Shown: positions 7,384 to 16,366, counted from the first letter of the stretch. The stretch: DNA of 64,000 nucleotides from an uncultured Clostridia bacterium (GCA_934636105.1 CAKTZR010000012.1:32831-96830); one strand, 5' to 3'. Numbers and translations: made by a program. Notes: generated by a model from the letters alone, not told the origin.

Positions 7384-8154
7384 TCAGCAATCCTTTCCGT
7401 AAACCTCAATCTGCCGAAGCGCCGGGAATGCGGAGGGATTGTCGCACTTGATGAGCTTGTCCAGCGTCAGCGTGCGCACGCGATGCCTGCCCAGCTCCAC
7501 GCGCTGCGCGCCGTCCTTTCCTTCCAGCGGGAAGGTTTTGGCAAAGCCGTCGTCCAGCGTCACCGTGCCGGAAATCCAATACGCGTCGTGCGGGAAATCC
7601 GCGCGCAGATACAGCGTCAGCGCGTCGATCTCCACCTCGCGGCCAAAGTCGAGCGTCAGCTTCGCGTCCGTCCGCGCGCCGATGCCCCAGCTGCCGAACG
7701 GCCATTCGCCGTGGCCGCAGGCGATGTGTTCGCCGTCGATGACGTTGCGCGCCGCAAAGCCGCTTTCGTTGCGCGTCTCCACGTTCGCCGTCGCGTGCGG
7801 ATAGGCCGCGACCTCGCCGCGCTGATCCGCCGGGTTTTCCGCCAGATTGCGGTATTCATTGTTTCCGTCCGGCTTGATGGAAATCAGGTGCATCTCGCCC
7901 GCAAACGCCGTCGGCGGATAGACCGCCAACCCGTCGCCTGCCAGCGGCGGCCGATAGACGAACGCCTTCTTGGGCAGATAGACGCGCGCGGGCTTCACCT
8001 GCTGATCGACCTGCACGACGGCGCGTTCGCTCTCCGACGTGAAACGAATCTCGTCGCCCACCGCATATGCGCCGCGATAGAGCAGCGCGGCTTCGCCTTC
8101 TCCCCGCGTCTCGGCAAGTTTTTCGCCGCCGCGCCAAATTTCAATGCTGTACAT
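7384..8154 (-). CDS. Uncharacterised protein with C-terminal galactose-binding-like domain
   Basis: 256 residues, no signal peptide or membrane segment. The N-terminal ~100 residues form an unassigned beta-rich part (MYSIEIWRGGEKLAETRGEG). The C-terminal half (about 125-255) has the hallmarks of an F5/8-type carbohydrate-binding jelly roll: ARNVIDGEHIACGHGEWPFGSWG, AKLTLDFGREVEIDALTLYLR and a closing RQIEVYG. It is the last gene of the LacI-controlled operon, 6 nt after the GH88 gene. It is probably cytoplasmic and may handle an imported oligosaccharide. I know no enzymatic role. Confidence 0.7.
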   Translation of the reverse strand: MYSIEIWRGGEKLAETRGEGEAALLYRGAYAVGDEIRFTSESERAVVQVDQQVKPARVYLPKKAFVYRPPLAGDGLAVYPPTAFAGEMHLISIKPDGNNEYRNLAENPADQRGEVAAYPHATANVETRNESGFAARNVIDGEHIACGHGEWPFGSWGIGARTDAKLTLDFGREVEIDALTLYLRADFPHDAYWISGTVTLDDGFAKTFPLEGKDGAQRVELGRHRVRTLTLDKLIKCDNPSAFPALRQIEVYGKDC

Positions 8155-8160
8155 TGCGTC

Positions 8161-9288
8161 TCACTTTCTGGCCATCCACAGCCGCGCATCCGTGCCGCGC
8201 AGCTTGCAGAGCGCTTCAATGAAGAAATAGTCGCCGTAAAGGATGTTGACATGGCGACCCGCGCCGTCGTTGTGATAGCTGGCCGTGCACTTCTGCAAAA
8301 TGCCCATGTTGCCGTCCGTCCAATCCGCGCAGAGGGTGTCGAGCGCCCTGAGCAGCTTCATCGCCGCCGCGCGATAGGTCTCGGCCTCCTCGCCGCCGAC
8401 GACGTTCGCCAGCTCCAGCAGGCCGCAGGCCGCGCACGCGCCCGCAATGTTATCGATGCGCTCCTCATCCTTGGGCTGGCGGAAATCGCAGTCCGTCAGG
8501 CCGTCCTCGCGGATGTTGGCGATGAAATACTTCGCGCATTTGCGCGCCACGTCGATATACTTGCTGTCGCCCGTGTTGATGCCGCTGAGCGTGAATCCAT
8601 ACAGCGCCCACGCCTGCCCGCGGCTCCAGCTTGAGCCGGGCGCATAACCCTGTCCGCCGGGCTTGTCAAGCGCCTTGCCCGTTCTGGGGTCGAAAACGAC
8701 GATGTGGTTGCTGCTGCCGTCCTCGCGGATGAACTCGCGGATGGTCGTATCCGCGTGGATGCGTGCGATGGCTTCAAAGCGCGGGTCCTTGGTCTGCTCG
8801 CCCGCCCAGTAGAGCAGGCTCAAATTCATCATGCAGTCGATGATGGCATAGCCCGTGCGATCCTCGCCCGGCCACGCGCGAATGAAACCTGCCGGATTGA
8901 AGCGTCCGGCCAGCAGCGTGGCCGCATGCAGCGTGTCGGCGTGCGCCTGCGCGTCGCCGAGCAGCCTGTCATGCGCGCCCGTGGAAAGCAGATACATGAA
9001 GCCCACGTCATGGTTGAGCAGCATGAACGAACGCAGCTCGTCCGTCAGCAGCTTCTCCACGCGAAGCGCTTCGTCCTTGTAAACGTCTTTACCCGTCGCG
9101 GCGTAGAGCTGCCACATCATGCCCGGCCAGAAGCCGCCCGTCCACCAGCTGTTGCCGTCAAACGGCGCGGGGGTGTAGCCATCCTTCTGCCCCATGTAAG
9201 GGATGATACCCTGCTCGGCCGCGCGCTTTGCGCCGCGCTCCAGCTTTTCACAGGCGCGCGCAAAGGCCTCGTCAATCCATTTTTCCAT
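8161..9288 (-). CDS. Glycoside hydrolase family 88 unsaturated glucuronyl hydrolase
   Basis: 375-residue (alpha/alpha)6 enzyme. It removes the 4,5-unsaturated uronic acid left at the non-reducing end of oligosaccharides by polysaccharide lyases, giving 5-keto-4-deoxyuronate. The catalytic Asp pair known in GH88 is present in LNHDVGFMYL (about D94) and AIIDCMMNLSLLYWA (about D150). SSWSRGQAWALYGF is the family's aromatic motif. There is no signal peptide, so it acts on imported oligosaccharides. Its first 17 nt overlap the upstream DUF2264 gene. Its product would normally enter the KduI/KduD/KdgK route, which is not in this window. Confidence 0.92.
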   Translation of the reverse strand: MEKWIDEAFARACEKLERGAKRAAEQGIIPYMGQKDGYTPAPFDGNSWWTGGFWPGMMWQLYAATGKDVYKDEALRVEKLLTDELRSFMLLNHDVGFMYLLSTGAHDRLLGDAQAHADTLHAATLLAGRFNPAGFIRAWPGEDRTGYAIIDCMMNLSLLYWAGEQTKDPRFEAIARIHADTTIREFIREDGSSNHIVVFDPRTGKALDKPGGQGYAPGSSWSRGQAWALYGFTLSGINTGDSKYIDVARKCAKYFIANIREDGLTDCDFRQPKDEERIDNIAGACAACGLLELANVVGGEEAETYRAAAMKLLRALDTLCADWTDGNMGILQKCTASYHNDGAGRHVNILYGDYFFIEALCKLRGTDARLWMARK

Positions 9289-11092
9289 ATGTCAAAACCT
9301 CCGTCGGGGGATTTGTCCATGCGTCGCGGCCCGCTGTCTTCGTGCCGAAAACGGCGCTGACCAGCACGGTTTCGCCCGGGCCGATCTTGGCCGTCAGGGT
9401 CGGAATCAGCGTGCGCGGGGCCATCAAATTGGTGTTCGGTTCGGGCATGACGTTCTGCTGGCCGTCGTAGCCGCGCAGATTCACCACGCCGCTCACGCCC
9501 CACGGCGCGATCACCGCCGCGCGGCCGTTTTCGCAGACTTCCTCCGGCGTGCGCGCATGCTGGGCATAGATCACGCTGCCGTCGCACCCGTCGCGGGAGA
9601 TGGCATAGCCGCCCTCCGCCGCGTACAGCCCGCGGTCGCTGGTGATGTGGTGAATGCGCACATGCCATTCGCCGAACGGGCGCAGCTCGGTCTTCACCGT
9701 CACGCCCGCGAACGGGTGCCAGGTGGACATCACGCAGTCCGGTTTGATTTCGTATTCGTCGCAGCCATAGCGCGGGTGCCACGTGTCGCCGTCCTCGCTG
9801 AAGGCGAGCATGTTGTCAAACGCGCCGTCCTTGAGCAGCTTCTGCGCCTTGCTGACGCTGAAGCCGAACACGCTGGAATAGACGAATTTTTCGTACTTGG
9901 CTTCGTCGTGGCTGTGCTCGTGTGCGCGGTTGCCCGCCACAAACGCCATCACATGACTCTTGTCGTCGCTGCGCGTGACCAGCATGCGCATATGCGGCTG
10001 GAGCGCCAGCTTCGGCGTGTCGATTTCCTGCTCCTCGGCCTGCCAGAACGGATGCTCCTCTGGCAGGGCGAGACAGGCGAACGCCTTCATCGCCCAATAC
10101 GGCGAGCCGGGCGCGTTGTATCCCTCCGCCATCAGCAGGCTGGGATAGCCGTAGCCGATGGTCAGCACGCCGTCTCGGGTGAAAATCGGCTTGGCAAACC
10201 ACTTGCGCATGTTGCCCAGCAGCAGGTGCTTCATCTGGCCGTAATTCACCTGTTCCGTCTCGGCCTCGACCAGCGCCAGCGCGGCGTAAAACGCGCCCTG
10301 CGCGAAGCGGTAGGTCAGGCTGCGGCCATAGGCCAGCGCTTCGCCGCTTCTGTCAAACCAGCAGGCAAAATCGGCGGCCATCTTCTTGCCGCGCTCGATA
10401 TATTCACGGCTGCGCTCCGGGTCGCGCTCGCCCATGACCTTCGCATAGACCAGCCCATAGAAATGGAACGCCCACATGGTGTAATACTCGCGCTGGTTGA
10501 AATAATCGAAATACCAGCCGTCGCCCTCGTAGTGCTCCTCGATCATGGCGAAGTCCTTCCGCATGCGCTCCTCGTCGTGCGGCACGCCGCAGACGATGAA
10601 GCCCATGTTCACCAGCACGCGGAAGAACGTCCAGTTGTTCTTGGGCATATCGTGATGGTTAATCTGGTCGAGCCACGCGTGCAGCTGCTCCTGCGTCTTT
10701 TCCGGCAGATCGAAGAAGAATTCCTTCGGAGCCAGCGCCATGCCCATGCCGAACACGGCCATTTCAACCAATCGCTGGTCGTAATCGACGACTTCGCCCC
10801 AGTATTCCGGGTTTTCGGGATCGACGCCCGCGATGATGCCCTCGCGCCACGCTTCCCACAGCGGCTTCACGCACTCGCAATGCCCTGCGAGCATCGGCAC
10901 AATCGCCCACAGCGGACGCGCGAACGCTTCCATCTGCGCGATTTCATCCGGATACACCGCGCCGGTGTCGCCCAGATGCAGCCGCGCTTTATTCGGGCTG
11001 AGCAGCGGCAGCAGCGGCTCAATCAGCTGAACGGCGGCGCGCTCGACGTCCGCCCGCGAGCGCAGCGGGTTATCCTTGACACAGTTTCCCAT
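9272..11092 (-). CDS. DUF2264 family protein
   Basis: 606 residues related to the DUF2264 family, which commonly accompanies uronic-acid lyases and GH88/GH105 enzymes. The N-terminal ~350 residues are alpha-helical, probably an (alpha/alpha) barrel (GDTGAVYPDEIAQMEAF, MPKNNWTFFRVLVNMG, DGWYFDYFNQREYYTMWAFHFYG). A beta-rich C-terminal part with AHEHSHDEAKYEKFVYSS follows. Activity is not established. The start at 11092 has GAAGGAG 8 nt upstream; the GTG three codons earlier touches that site. No signal peptide. A palindromic repeat separates it from the upstream heparinase-like gene. Confidence 0.85.
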   Translation of the reverse strand: MGNCVKDNPLRSRADVERAAVQLIEPLLPLLSPNKARLHLGDTGAVYPDEIAQMEAFARPLWAIVPMLAGHCECVKPLWEAWREGIIAGVDPENPEYWGEVVDYDQRLVEMAVFGMGMALAPKEFFFDLPEKTQEQLHAWLDQINHHDMPKNNWTFFRVLVNMGFIVCGVPHDEERMRKDFAMIEEHYEGDGWYFDYFNQREYYTMWAFHFYGLVYAKVMGERDPERSREYIERGKKMAADFACWFDRSGEALAYGRSLTYRFAQGAFYAALALVEAETEQVNYGQMKHLLLGNMRKWFAKPIFTRDGVLTIGYGYPSLLMAEGYNAPGSPYWAMKAFACLALPEEHPFWQAEEQEIDTPKLALQPHMRMLVTRSDDKSHVMAFVAGNRAHEHSHDEAKYEKFVYSSVFGFSVSKAQKLLKDGAFDNMLAFSEDGDTWHPRYGCDEYEIKPDCVMSTWHPFAGVTVKTELRPFGEWHVRIHHITSDRGLYAAEGGYAISRDGCDGSVIYAQHARTPEEVCENGRAAVIAPWGVSGVVNLRGYDGQQNVMPEPNTNLMAPRTLIPTLTAKIGPGETVLVSAVFGTKTAGRDAWTNPPTEVLTYGKMD

Positions 11093-11109
11093 GAAGATCA
11101 CTCCTTCTT

Positions 11110-11176
11110 CTCCTTCAGTCAGTCTTCGGCTGACAGCTCCCTCTAAGAGGGAGGTGTCCCGAAGGGACGGAAGGAG
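11110..11176. repeat. Family A palindromic repeat, copy 1 (compact cloverleaf form)
   Basis: A closing stem CTCCTTC (11110-11116) / GAAGGAG (11170-11176) encloses three hairpins: GTCAG/CTGAC, CTCCCTC-TAA-GAGGGAG and GTCCC-GAA-GGGAC. It looks like two inverted copies of the repeat unit sharing the central CTCCCTC stem. It overlaps the 3' end of the heparinase-like gene, so the last ~20 codons and the stop of that gene come from the repeat. Other copies lie at 34818, 37671, 44044 and 50817. Confidence 0.88.
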
Positions 11177-12983
11177 TTCGTTTCAGCGCAAAAATTTGGT
11201 GATGCTTGAAAGCTCCCCCGCTCGTCATCGTCATCCGCCAGACGCTGCCGGGGAAATTTCTCGCCATGCGCGCGTCGGTCACAGGGATTTCCTCAACCTG
11301 CACGCGAAGCGACGCGTCGAACGTCATGCACAGTTTACCAAAACATGCTTTTCCGCTTTCGACGGTCGGCTGATGCCTGAGCATGAACACAAAGGTCACG
11401 GGCTTTTCCGCGTCCAGCGTCACGTCGTCGGTCAATTCCAGCCCATCCTCCGAAACGGAAAGCGTGCGCACCAGCGATTTAACCCCGGCTTCATCGGGAT
11501 ACGCCCCGGCCAGCTCCATGCGCGCGCCGTTTTCATCGGCGGCGACATCTTTTGCGCGGTGGCCGCGTCCGGCGGTCTGTTCAGTCTCGCCGATGAGCGG
11601 CACGTTGTGGTTCATCGAGCGGGTGTTCATCAACTCATAGCGCCTTGGCCCGAAGGTCTGCGCGGTATAAACGCAGTTGCCCACGTCGATGATTTCCGGT
11701 GTGCCGTCCGCATAGACGATGAAATTGCCGATATCGTTGTGGTTGTGGCTTTCGCCGTTGTGACCGCCCTTCATCGCGGCATACAGCCCGCCTTTGCGCC
11801 ACGCGAACACCTGCAAGCTCGGCAGAGCGGCAAATGCTTCGCCTTTCGGCTCGTCCGCCTGCCGGGGCTTGGCGAACAGGCTTTGCAGCACACGGCTCAT
11901 CTGCGGCGTATCGACCGGGCGGACAGAGTTTTTCTTCCCCTCCAGCCACAGGCCGAAGCGCTCCAGCTCGGGCTGGCGCGTCCGCTGGCCGAACAGCGCA
12001 ATCCGCTGGCCGTCGAGTTTCGGTTTTGCGTCGCAATCCGCAAAGTTGATAAAATAGTCTCCCGCGATATGCGCATGCATCGGGAATGCGGCGATCCGTC
12101 GAATCAGCGGTTCGTCATAAAAGCTCACGCGCCCGTCCGTCGCCTGATACACGCTTTCCAGCGCGTCAAACAGCGCCGCACCCGCCATGTTGAAATAGCC
12201 CGCGCCCTCGTCGCAGCCGCCATCCTCCGGCAGAACCGCCAGATAGCTGTCCAGCATGCGCATCGCGCGGGTCACGCCCTCGCTCCTGCGCCAGCCGTCC
12301 CGCTCCAAAAGCAGGAAAGTGTCGATGACGTTGGAGAGAATCCACGGCGTCCAGTTGCACACGTCCTTGCGGATCATGCCCATCCACCAGAAGTCGTCGT
12401 GATTCATGAACGGGGTCAGCACGCGGCGGTCAATCTCCTGCCGCACGCGCCGCGCAATCAGCGGGCTGACCGCGTCCAGCTTGTCCTCCAGCAGATACAG
12501 CATATCCGCCAGCGCCGCCGCTGTCTGCGCCGCAAAGAGATCGACATATGGGTTGTTCACATCCGGCAGAGGGCGCTCGTTCATCGGCGGGCGGCCGGGA
12601 TGGTCGCTTCCGTTGTGCGCGCTGAGTACCCACGTCGTCTCCTCGCAGATGCACCACAGGCCGTCGATCACTGCGTCCAGATACGTTCCGTCGTCCAGCA
12701 GGCATTCGCCCAGCGCCGCGCCCATCAGCAGATTGCGCCGCGCGAAATACGGCTTTTCATAGGTCATCCGGTCGCCTGTTCGGCAGAACGCGAGAAACTG
12801 CGTCGCCGTCACCATCGGATAGCCCCGTTTGGCCTCGTCCGCCCACGCGAGAAGCTGCGCGCGTTTGCTTTCGGGCAGGTCGTTCCACGCATCGCGCGCC
12901 TGCCGCCGGGGAAACGGGTGATAATCACCCGGCTTCCCCAGCAGGTCATGCAGCGGATGCGCGTTCAAATAAGCAGCAAACAT
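11115..12983 (-). CDS. Heparinase II/III-like polysaccharide lyase
   Basis: 622-residue lyase-type protein. The (alpha/alpha) toroid N-terminal part (to about 350) contains NHDDFWWMGMIRKDVCNWTPWI and GYFNMAGAALFDAL. The heparinase II/III beta-sandwich follows, with its signature GGHNGESHNHNDIGNFIVYADG (about 395-416). Such enzymes cleave uronic-acid glycosidic bonds by beta-elimination and leave unsaturated ends for GH88. There is no signal peptide, so an imported oligosaccharide is the likely substrate. The ATG directly follows the permease stop (TGA-T-ATG). The C-terminal tail (about 20 residues) is encoded by a dispersed repeat. The glycan cannot be told. Confidence 0.85.
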   Translation of the reverse strand: MFAAYLNAHPLHDLLGKPGDYHPFPRRQARDAWNDLPESKRAQLLAWADEAKRGYPMVTATQFLAFCRTGDRMTYEKPYFARRNLLMGAALGECLLDDGTYLDAVIDGLWCICEETTWVLSAHNGSDHPGRPPMNERPLPDVNNPYVDLFAAQTAAALADMLYLLEDKLDAVSPLIARRVRQEIDRRVLTPFMNHDDFWWMGMIRKDVCNWTPWILSNVIDTFLLLERDGWRRSEGVTRAMRMLDSYLAVLPEDGGCDEGAGYFNMAGAALFDALESVYQATDGRVSFYDEPLIRRIAAFPMHAHIAGDYFINFADCDAKPKLDGQRIALFGQRTRQPELERFGLWLEGKKNSVRPVDTPQMSRVLQSLFAKPRQADEPKGEAFAALPSLQVFAWRKGGLYAAMKGGHNGESHNHNDIGNFIVYADGTPEIIDVGNCVYTAQTFGPRRYELMNTRSMNHNVPLIGETEQTAGRGHRAKDVAADENGARMELAGAYPDEAGVKSLVRTLSVSEDGLELTDDVTLDAEKPVTFVFMLRHQPTVESGKACFGKLCMTFDASLRVQVEEIPVTDARMARNFPGSVWRMTMTSGGAFKHHQIFALKRTPSVPSGHLPLRGSCQPKTD

Positions 12984-12984
12984 A

Positions 12985-13854
12985 TCAGCCCTTCATGCCC
13001 GTCGTGGCAATGCCCTCGATGAAGTAGCGCTGCAGGAACAGGAACACGATCGTCACCGGCAGCAGCGAGCACAACGACGCGGCCATGATGAGGTTGTAAT
13101 CCGCGGAATACGCCTGAATGAAACGGCGCAGGCCGACCTGAATCGTCTTGCGCAGGTCGGTGGTCAGGTAGATCATCGGGCCCATGTAGTCGTTCCAGGT
13201 GTTGACGAAGGTGAAAATGCACAGCGTCGCGATGGCCGGCTTGGACAGCGGCAGGATGATGCGCGCCCAAATGCCGTATTCGCTCAAGCCGTCGATGCGC
13301 GCGGCTTCGCTCAGGTCGTTCGGGATGCCCATGTAGAACTGACGCATCAGGAACACGCCGAAAGCCGAGAAGCTTTGCAGCGCGACCAGCGCCCAGATGG
13401 TGTCATACAGGCCGATAGAGCGCATCATGATGAACTGCGGCACCATGTAGACCTGCCACGGCACGGCGATGGTGCCGATATAGCACATGAACAGCACGTC
13501 GCGTCCCTTGAAATTCATCTTCGCAAACGCGTAAGCCGCGAAGGAGGACGTGAGAATCTGCATGAACGTGACGATCACAGCCAGCACGGCGGTATTTTTG
13601 AAATACGCCATCAGCGGCACGCGCTCCCAGATTTGCAGATAGTTTTCCCAGTGGAACGTTTCCGGAATCCACTTCATCGGGATGGAGAACACATCCACGC
13701 TCGTCTTGAGCGAGGAAGAAATCATCCAAACGAACGGCACAAGCGCCACAACCGTCAGCGCCAGCAGGAAGGCGTACTTGAGCACCGTGCCCAGCACGTG
13801 CCCGGCCGTCTGCCGCTTGAGCCTGCGCTGCGTTTTCATCGAAACAGCGGTCAT
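12985..13854 (-). CDS. ABC sugar transporter permease, MalG type
   Basis: 289-residue inner-membrane permease with six predicted helices. The EAA loop that docks the ATPase reads EAARIDGLSEYGIWARIILPLSKPA (about 192-216). It ends in the typical FLQRYFIEGIATTGMKG of carbohydrate uptake (CUT1) permeases. GGGGAG precedes the ATG. It pairs with the MalF-type gene 15 nt upstream and the binding protein at 14886. No ATPase is encoded in the operon, so it probably uses a shared MsmK-type ATPase elsewhere. Confidence 0.95.
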   Translation of the reverse strand: MTAVSMKTQRRLKRQTAGHVLGTVLKYAFLLALTVVALVPFVWMISSSLKTSVDVFSIPMKWIPETFHWENYLQIWERVPLMAYFKNTAVLAVIVTFMQILTSSFAAYAFAKMNFKGRDVLFMCYIGTIAVPWQVYMVPQFIMMRSIGLYDTIWALVALQSFSAFGVFLMRQFYMGIPNDLSEAARIDGLSEYGIWARIILPLSKPAIATLCIFTFVNTWNDYMGPMIYLTTDLRKTIQVGLRRFIQAYSADYNLIMAASLCSLLPVTIVFLFLQRYFIEGIATTGMKG

Positions 13855-13869
13855 CTTTCTCCCCTCCCC

Positions 13870-14808
13870 TTACATGTAGTTGACCCACTTCTTCTCGCCG
13901 CGGAACTGCACGAACGTGACCAGCAGTACGATCGCCAGCAGCACCATGGAGACCGCGCTCGCCACGCCATACTGCGCGGAGGTCGCGATGCCCTCGCCGC
14001 CGAAGCTCAGCTCGAAGATGTAGGTGACGAGCATCTTGGTGGAACGGCCCGGGCCGCCCTGCGTCATGATGGCGACAACGTCGTAAATCTTGAAGCAGGA
14101 AATCACCAGCATGATGGAGACGAAGAACGTGGTCGGGGTCAGCATCGGCATGGTCACCTTGGTGAACTTCTGCCAGCCGTTTGCGCCGTCCATCGTCGCG
14201 GCTTCATACAGCTCCGCCGGCACGCCCTGAAGGCCGGCCAGATACATGACCATGTAATAGCCCGCGTTGCGCCAGACGCTGACGATGATGATCGCCCAGA
14301 TGGCCAGATCGCGGCTGGACGTCCAGCTCTTGGTGATGTGAATGCCGAACAGGGAGAGAATCTGGTTGACCGGGCCGGTCTTCATCAGCAGAAAGTTCCA
14401 GCAGACGCAGATCGCCACCAGCGACGCGACATACGGGAAGAAGAACACGGCGCGGAAGAACTTCGCACCCTTGACCGCCTTGTTGAGCACCAGCGCCAGC
14501 CCCAGCGCGCAGGCGATGGTGATCGGCACGGTCGCGATGGTGTAATAGACGGTATTCTTGAGTGCAATGCCCAGGTTGCTCTTGGTGAAGCTGAAATCCT
14601 TAAAAATCAGGCGGAAGTTATCCAGCCCCGCCCAGGTGATTTTCGAGCCGCCGCTCCAATTCATGAACGCCAGCACGATGGAGAAAATTACCGGAATCAG
14701 GGTAAAGACAACAAAGCCGATGAAGTTCGGCGCGAGGAAGGTATAAGCCGTCAGCGTATTGCGCCGCTCCAGCTTGCCCATCTTGCGCTTTTCCACGCTT
14801 TTTGTCAT
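13870..14808 (-). CDS. ABC sugar transporter permease, MalF type
   Basis: 312-residue CUT1 permease with six predicted helices and the EAA-loop segment YEAATMDGANGWQKFTKVTMPMLTP (about 205-229). The start at 14808 (MTKSVEKRK) lies 9-10 nt after AAAGGA; the in-frame GTG three codons earlier abuts the site. It follows an intra-operon stem-loop after the binding-protein gene and works with the MalG-type subunit. Confidence 0.94.
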   Translation of the reverse strand: MTKSVEKRKMGKLERRNTLTAYTFLAPNFIGFVVFTLIPVIFSIVLAFMNWSGGSKITWAGLDNFRLIFKDFSFTKSNLGIALKNTVYYTIATVPITIACALGLALVLNKAVKGAKFFRAVFFFPYVASLVAICVCWNFLLMKTGPVNQILSLFGIHITKSWTSSRDLAIWAIIIVSVWRNAGYYMVMYLAGLQGVPAELYEAATMDGANGWQKFTKVTMPMLTPTTFFVSIMLVISCFKIYDVVAIMTQGGPGRSTKMLVTYIFELSFGGEGIATSAQYGVASAVSMVLLAIVLLVTFVQFRGEKKWVNYM

Positions 14809-14830
14809 GTCGTACACATCCTTTCGCAGG

Positions 14831-14869
14831 CTAAAAAGAAAGGGGGAAGTGCCCCAGCGCCTCCCCCTT
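14831..14869 (-). terminator. Stem-loop with T-tract after the sugar-binding protein gene
   Basis: Minus strand AAGGGGGA / TCCCCCTT with a 14-nt loop, followed by TCTTTTTAG. It lies inside the operon, 16 nt after the binding-protein stop, and probably terminates part of the transcripts or protects the upstream message. Confidence 0.8.
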
Positions 14870-14885
14870 CCCTTGATTTCGGGAA

Positions 14886-16130
14886 TTACTTCTTGATGTA
14901 TTCAGCAGCGCGCTCTTCCATTTCCGCGATGCCCTCGTCGATGGTCAGCTCGCGGGTCATGATGAGGCTGTGCTCCTCGTTGACGATGGACTTGATCTCG
15001 TTCACGCCGTCGCCGATCGGCCACTCCAGGGAGATGGCGGTGGGCAGCAGGGCGGCCTTGCTGTTCTCGTCGGTCGGGAAGCCGTCGGCAGAAGCCATAA
15101 CCTCGGCAACCGCTTCGCTCACGTACGCCGGACGGGTGCCAGTAGCAGCGATGGCCTTCGCGCCTTCTTCAGAGCACATCCAAGCGGCGAACTTCCAGGC
15201 TTCTTCCTTGTTCTCGCTGGCGTTGCTGATCGCGATGCCGGTCGGGGAACCGAAGGAGGAACCGGCGGCCACGCCCTCAAGATGCGGCACGGCAACGATG
15301 CCCCAGTTCATGGAAGCGGTGCCATCCTTGATGTAGCCGATCAGGGTGGAAGCATACCAGTAGCCCATCGGCATCATGGCGACGTTGCCCTGCGCGAAAG
15401 CGCCGGAGTAGTGCAGGCCGGAGGCCTTCAGCTCGTCGTAGCTCATGCAGACGCCGTCATCCTCGAGGCCCTGATACAGCTCGTAGAAGTACTTCAGATC
15501 GGAATACTCGCCGTCGGCCAGCGTGTTCACGCCGTCGCAGACCGCCCAGTTCGCAACCGCGGACAGCCAGGTGTGGTAGTGCGTGCCGTAAGCGCCGGTC
15601 TTCTCATGGATGTCGCGCGCCATCTGCGCGTACTCATCCCAAGTCCAATCGTTGGTCGGATACTCCATGCCAGCCTGATCGAACAGGTCCTTGTTGTAGA
15701 ACATGACCCAGTAATCCGCACGGAACGGGAGTGCGTACTGCTGGCCGTCGGTCAGCGCCACATAGCAGCTGTCCATGCCCGCGTACTTGGTCATATCCAC
15801 GCCGTCGGCCGCGATCTGCTCGGTCATCGGCACGATCAGGCCTTCCTTCGCCCAGTTCTGCATGTCGGAAAGCTCCTTGACGCAGTAGAGGTCGGTGGTG
15901 TCGCCGCCGGCGAGCATGGTGCTGGCCTTGACGTTGTAATCCTGGGAAGCGAGGTCAACCCACTCGATCTTCACATCGGGATTCGCAGCTTCATAGCCCT
16001 CTTTGATCGCGGTGTAATACGGCGTGGTCGCGGTATCCCAACCGGCGACCTTCAGCGTCGTCTCCGCCAGAGCGGGCGCCATGGTGGCGACCATCATCGA
16101 GGCGAGCATGCCAGCAAGCAGTTTCTTCAT
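14886..16130 (-). CDS. Extracellular sugar-binding protein (family 1) of ABC importer
   Basis: 414 residues. A signal peptide (about 1-22, APALAE) precedes a family 1 solute-binding fold with WDTATTPYYTAIKEGYEAANPDVKIEW at the N-terminus and the family motif FAQGNVAMMPMGYWYASTL (about 255-273). It binds an oligosaccharide and passes it to the MalF/MalG-type permeases. AGGAGG sits 8 nt before the ATG. There is no Cys at the cleavage site, so it is not a standard lipoprotein. It is the first gene of the LacI-controlled operon; the lyase and GH88 genes downstream suggest a uronic-acid-containing oligosaccharide. Confidence 0.94.
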   Translation of the reverse strand: MKKLLAGMLASMMVATMAPALAETTLKVAGWDTATTPYYTAIKEGYEAANPDVKIEWVDLASQDYNVKASTMLAGGDTTDLYCVKELSDMQNWAKEGLIVPMTEQIAADGVDMTKYAGMDSCYVALTDGQQYALPFRADYWVMFYNKDLFDQAGMEYPTNDWTWDEYAQMARDIHEKTGAYGTHYHTWLSAVANWAVCDGVNTLADGEYSDLKYFYELYQGLEDDGVCMSYDELKASGLHYSGAFAQGNVAMMPMGYWYASTLIGYIKDGTASMNWGIVAVPHLEGVAAGSSFGSPTGIAISNASENKEEAWKFAAWMCSEEGAKAIAATGTRPAYVSEAVAEVMASADGFPTDENSKAALLPTAISLEWPIGDGVNEIKSIVNEEHSLIMTRELTIDEGIAEMEERAAEYIKK

Positions 16131-16166
16131 TTCAGTTTCCTCCTTATCGGGTTTGCGGCCTACCCA

Positions 16167-16180
16167 TGTTACCGCTTACA
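16167..16180. promoter_or_regulatory. LacI-type operator O1 (TGTTACCGCTTACA)
   Basis: Imperfect palindrome with a central CG, matching the second copy at 16347-16360 in 13 of 14 positions. It lies in the untranslated leader of the sugar-binding protein gene, about 55-70 nt past the predicted start, where a bound repressor would block elongation. Confidence 0.7.
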
Positions 16181-16242
16181 TTTTCTGTATATCGGTTTTC
16201 CATGGCTTTTTTCGTTACTATATCAGCCGCTTTGTTGAACTC

Positions 16243-16271
16243 ATTATACAAAATCATCAGATTCAAGTCAA
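16243..16271 (-). promoter_or_regulatory. Promoter of the polysaccharide utilisation operon
   Basis: Minus strand TTGACT (16266-16271), 17-nt spacer, TATAAT (16243-16248). It lies between operators O1 and O2 and gives a leader of about 105 nt. Confidence 0.85.
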
Positions 16272-16346
16272 GTCTTTTCAGCATTTTTTCAAAAAACTTT
16301 TTGCTTTTCTTTTCGCGCAATCTGTTTTATCATGATATTTTCAGTT

Positions 16347-16360
16347 TGTTACCGTTTACA
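16347..16360. promoter_or_regulatory. LacI-type operator O2 (TGTTACCGTTTACA)
   Basis: Second copy of the O1 sequence in the same orientation, exactly 180 bp away. It lies 6 nt upstream of the -35 box of the lacI-type gene and about 75 nt upstream of the -35 box of the sugar operon. Confidence 0.7.
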
Positions 16361-16366
16361 TTTTTC

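Noticed and set aside
11110..11176. tRNA-like cloverleaf
   Set aside because: No T-loop or D-loop consensus, no CCA, and the same modules recur as simpler hairpins elsewhere. It is a dispersed repeat.
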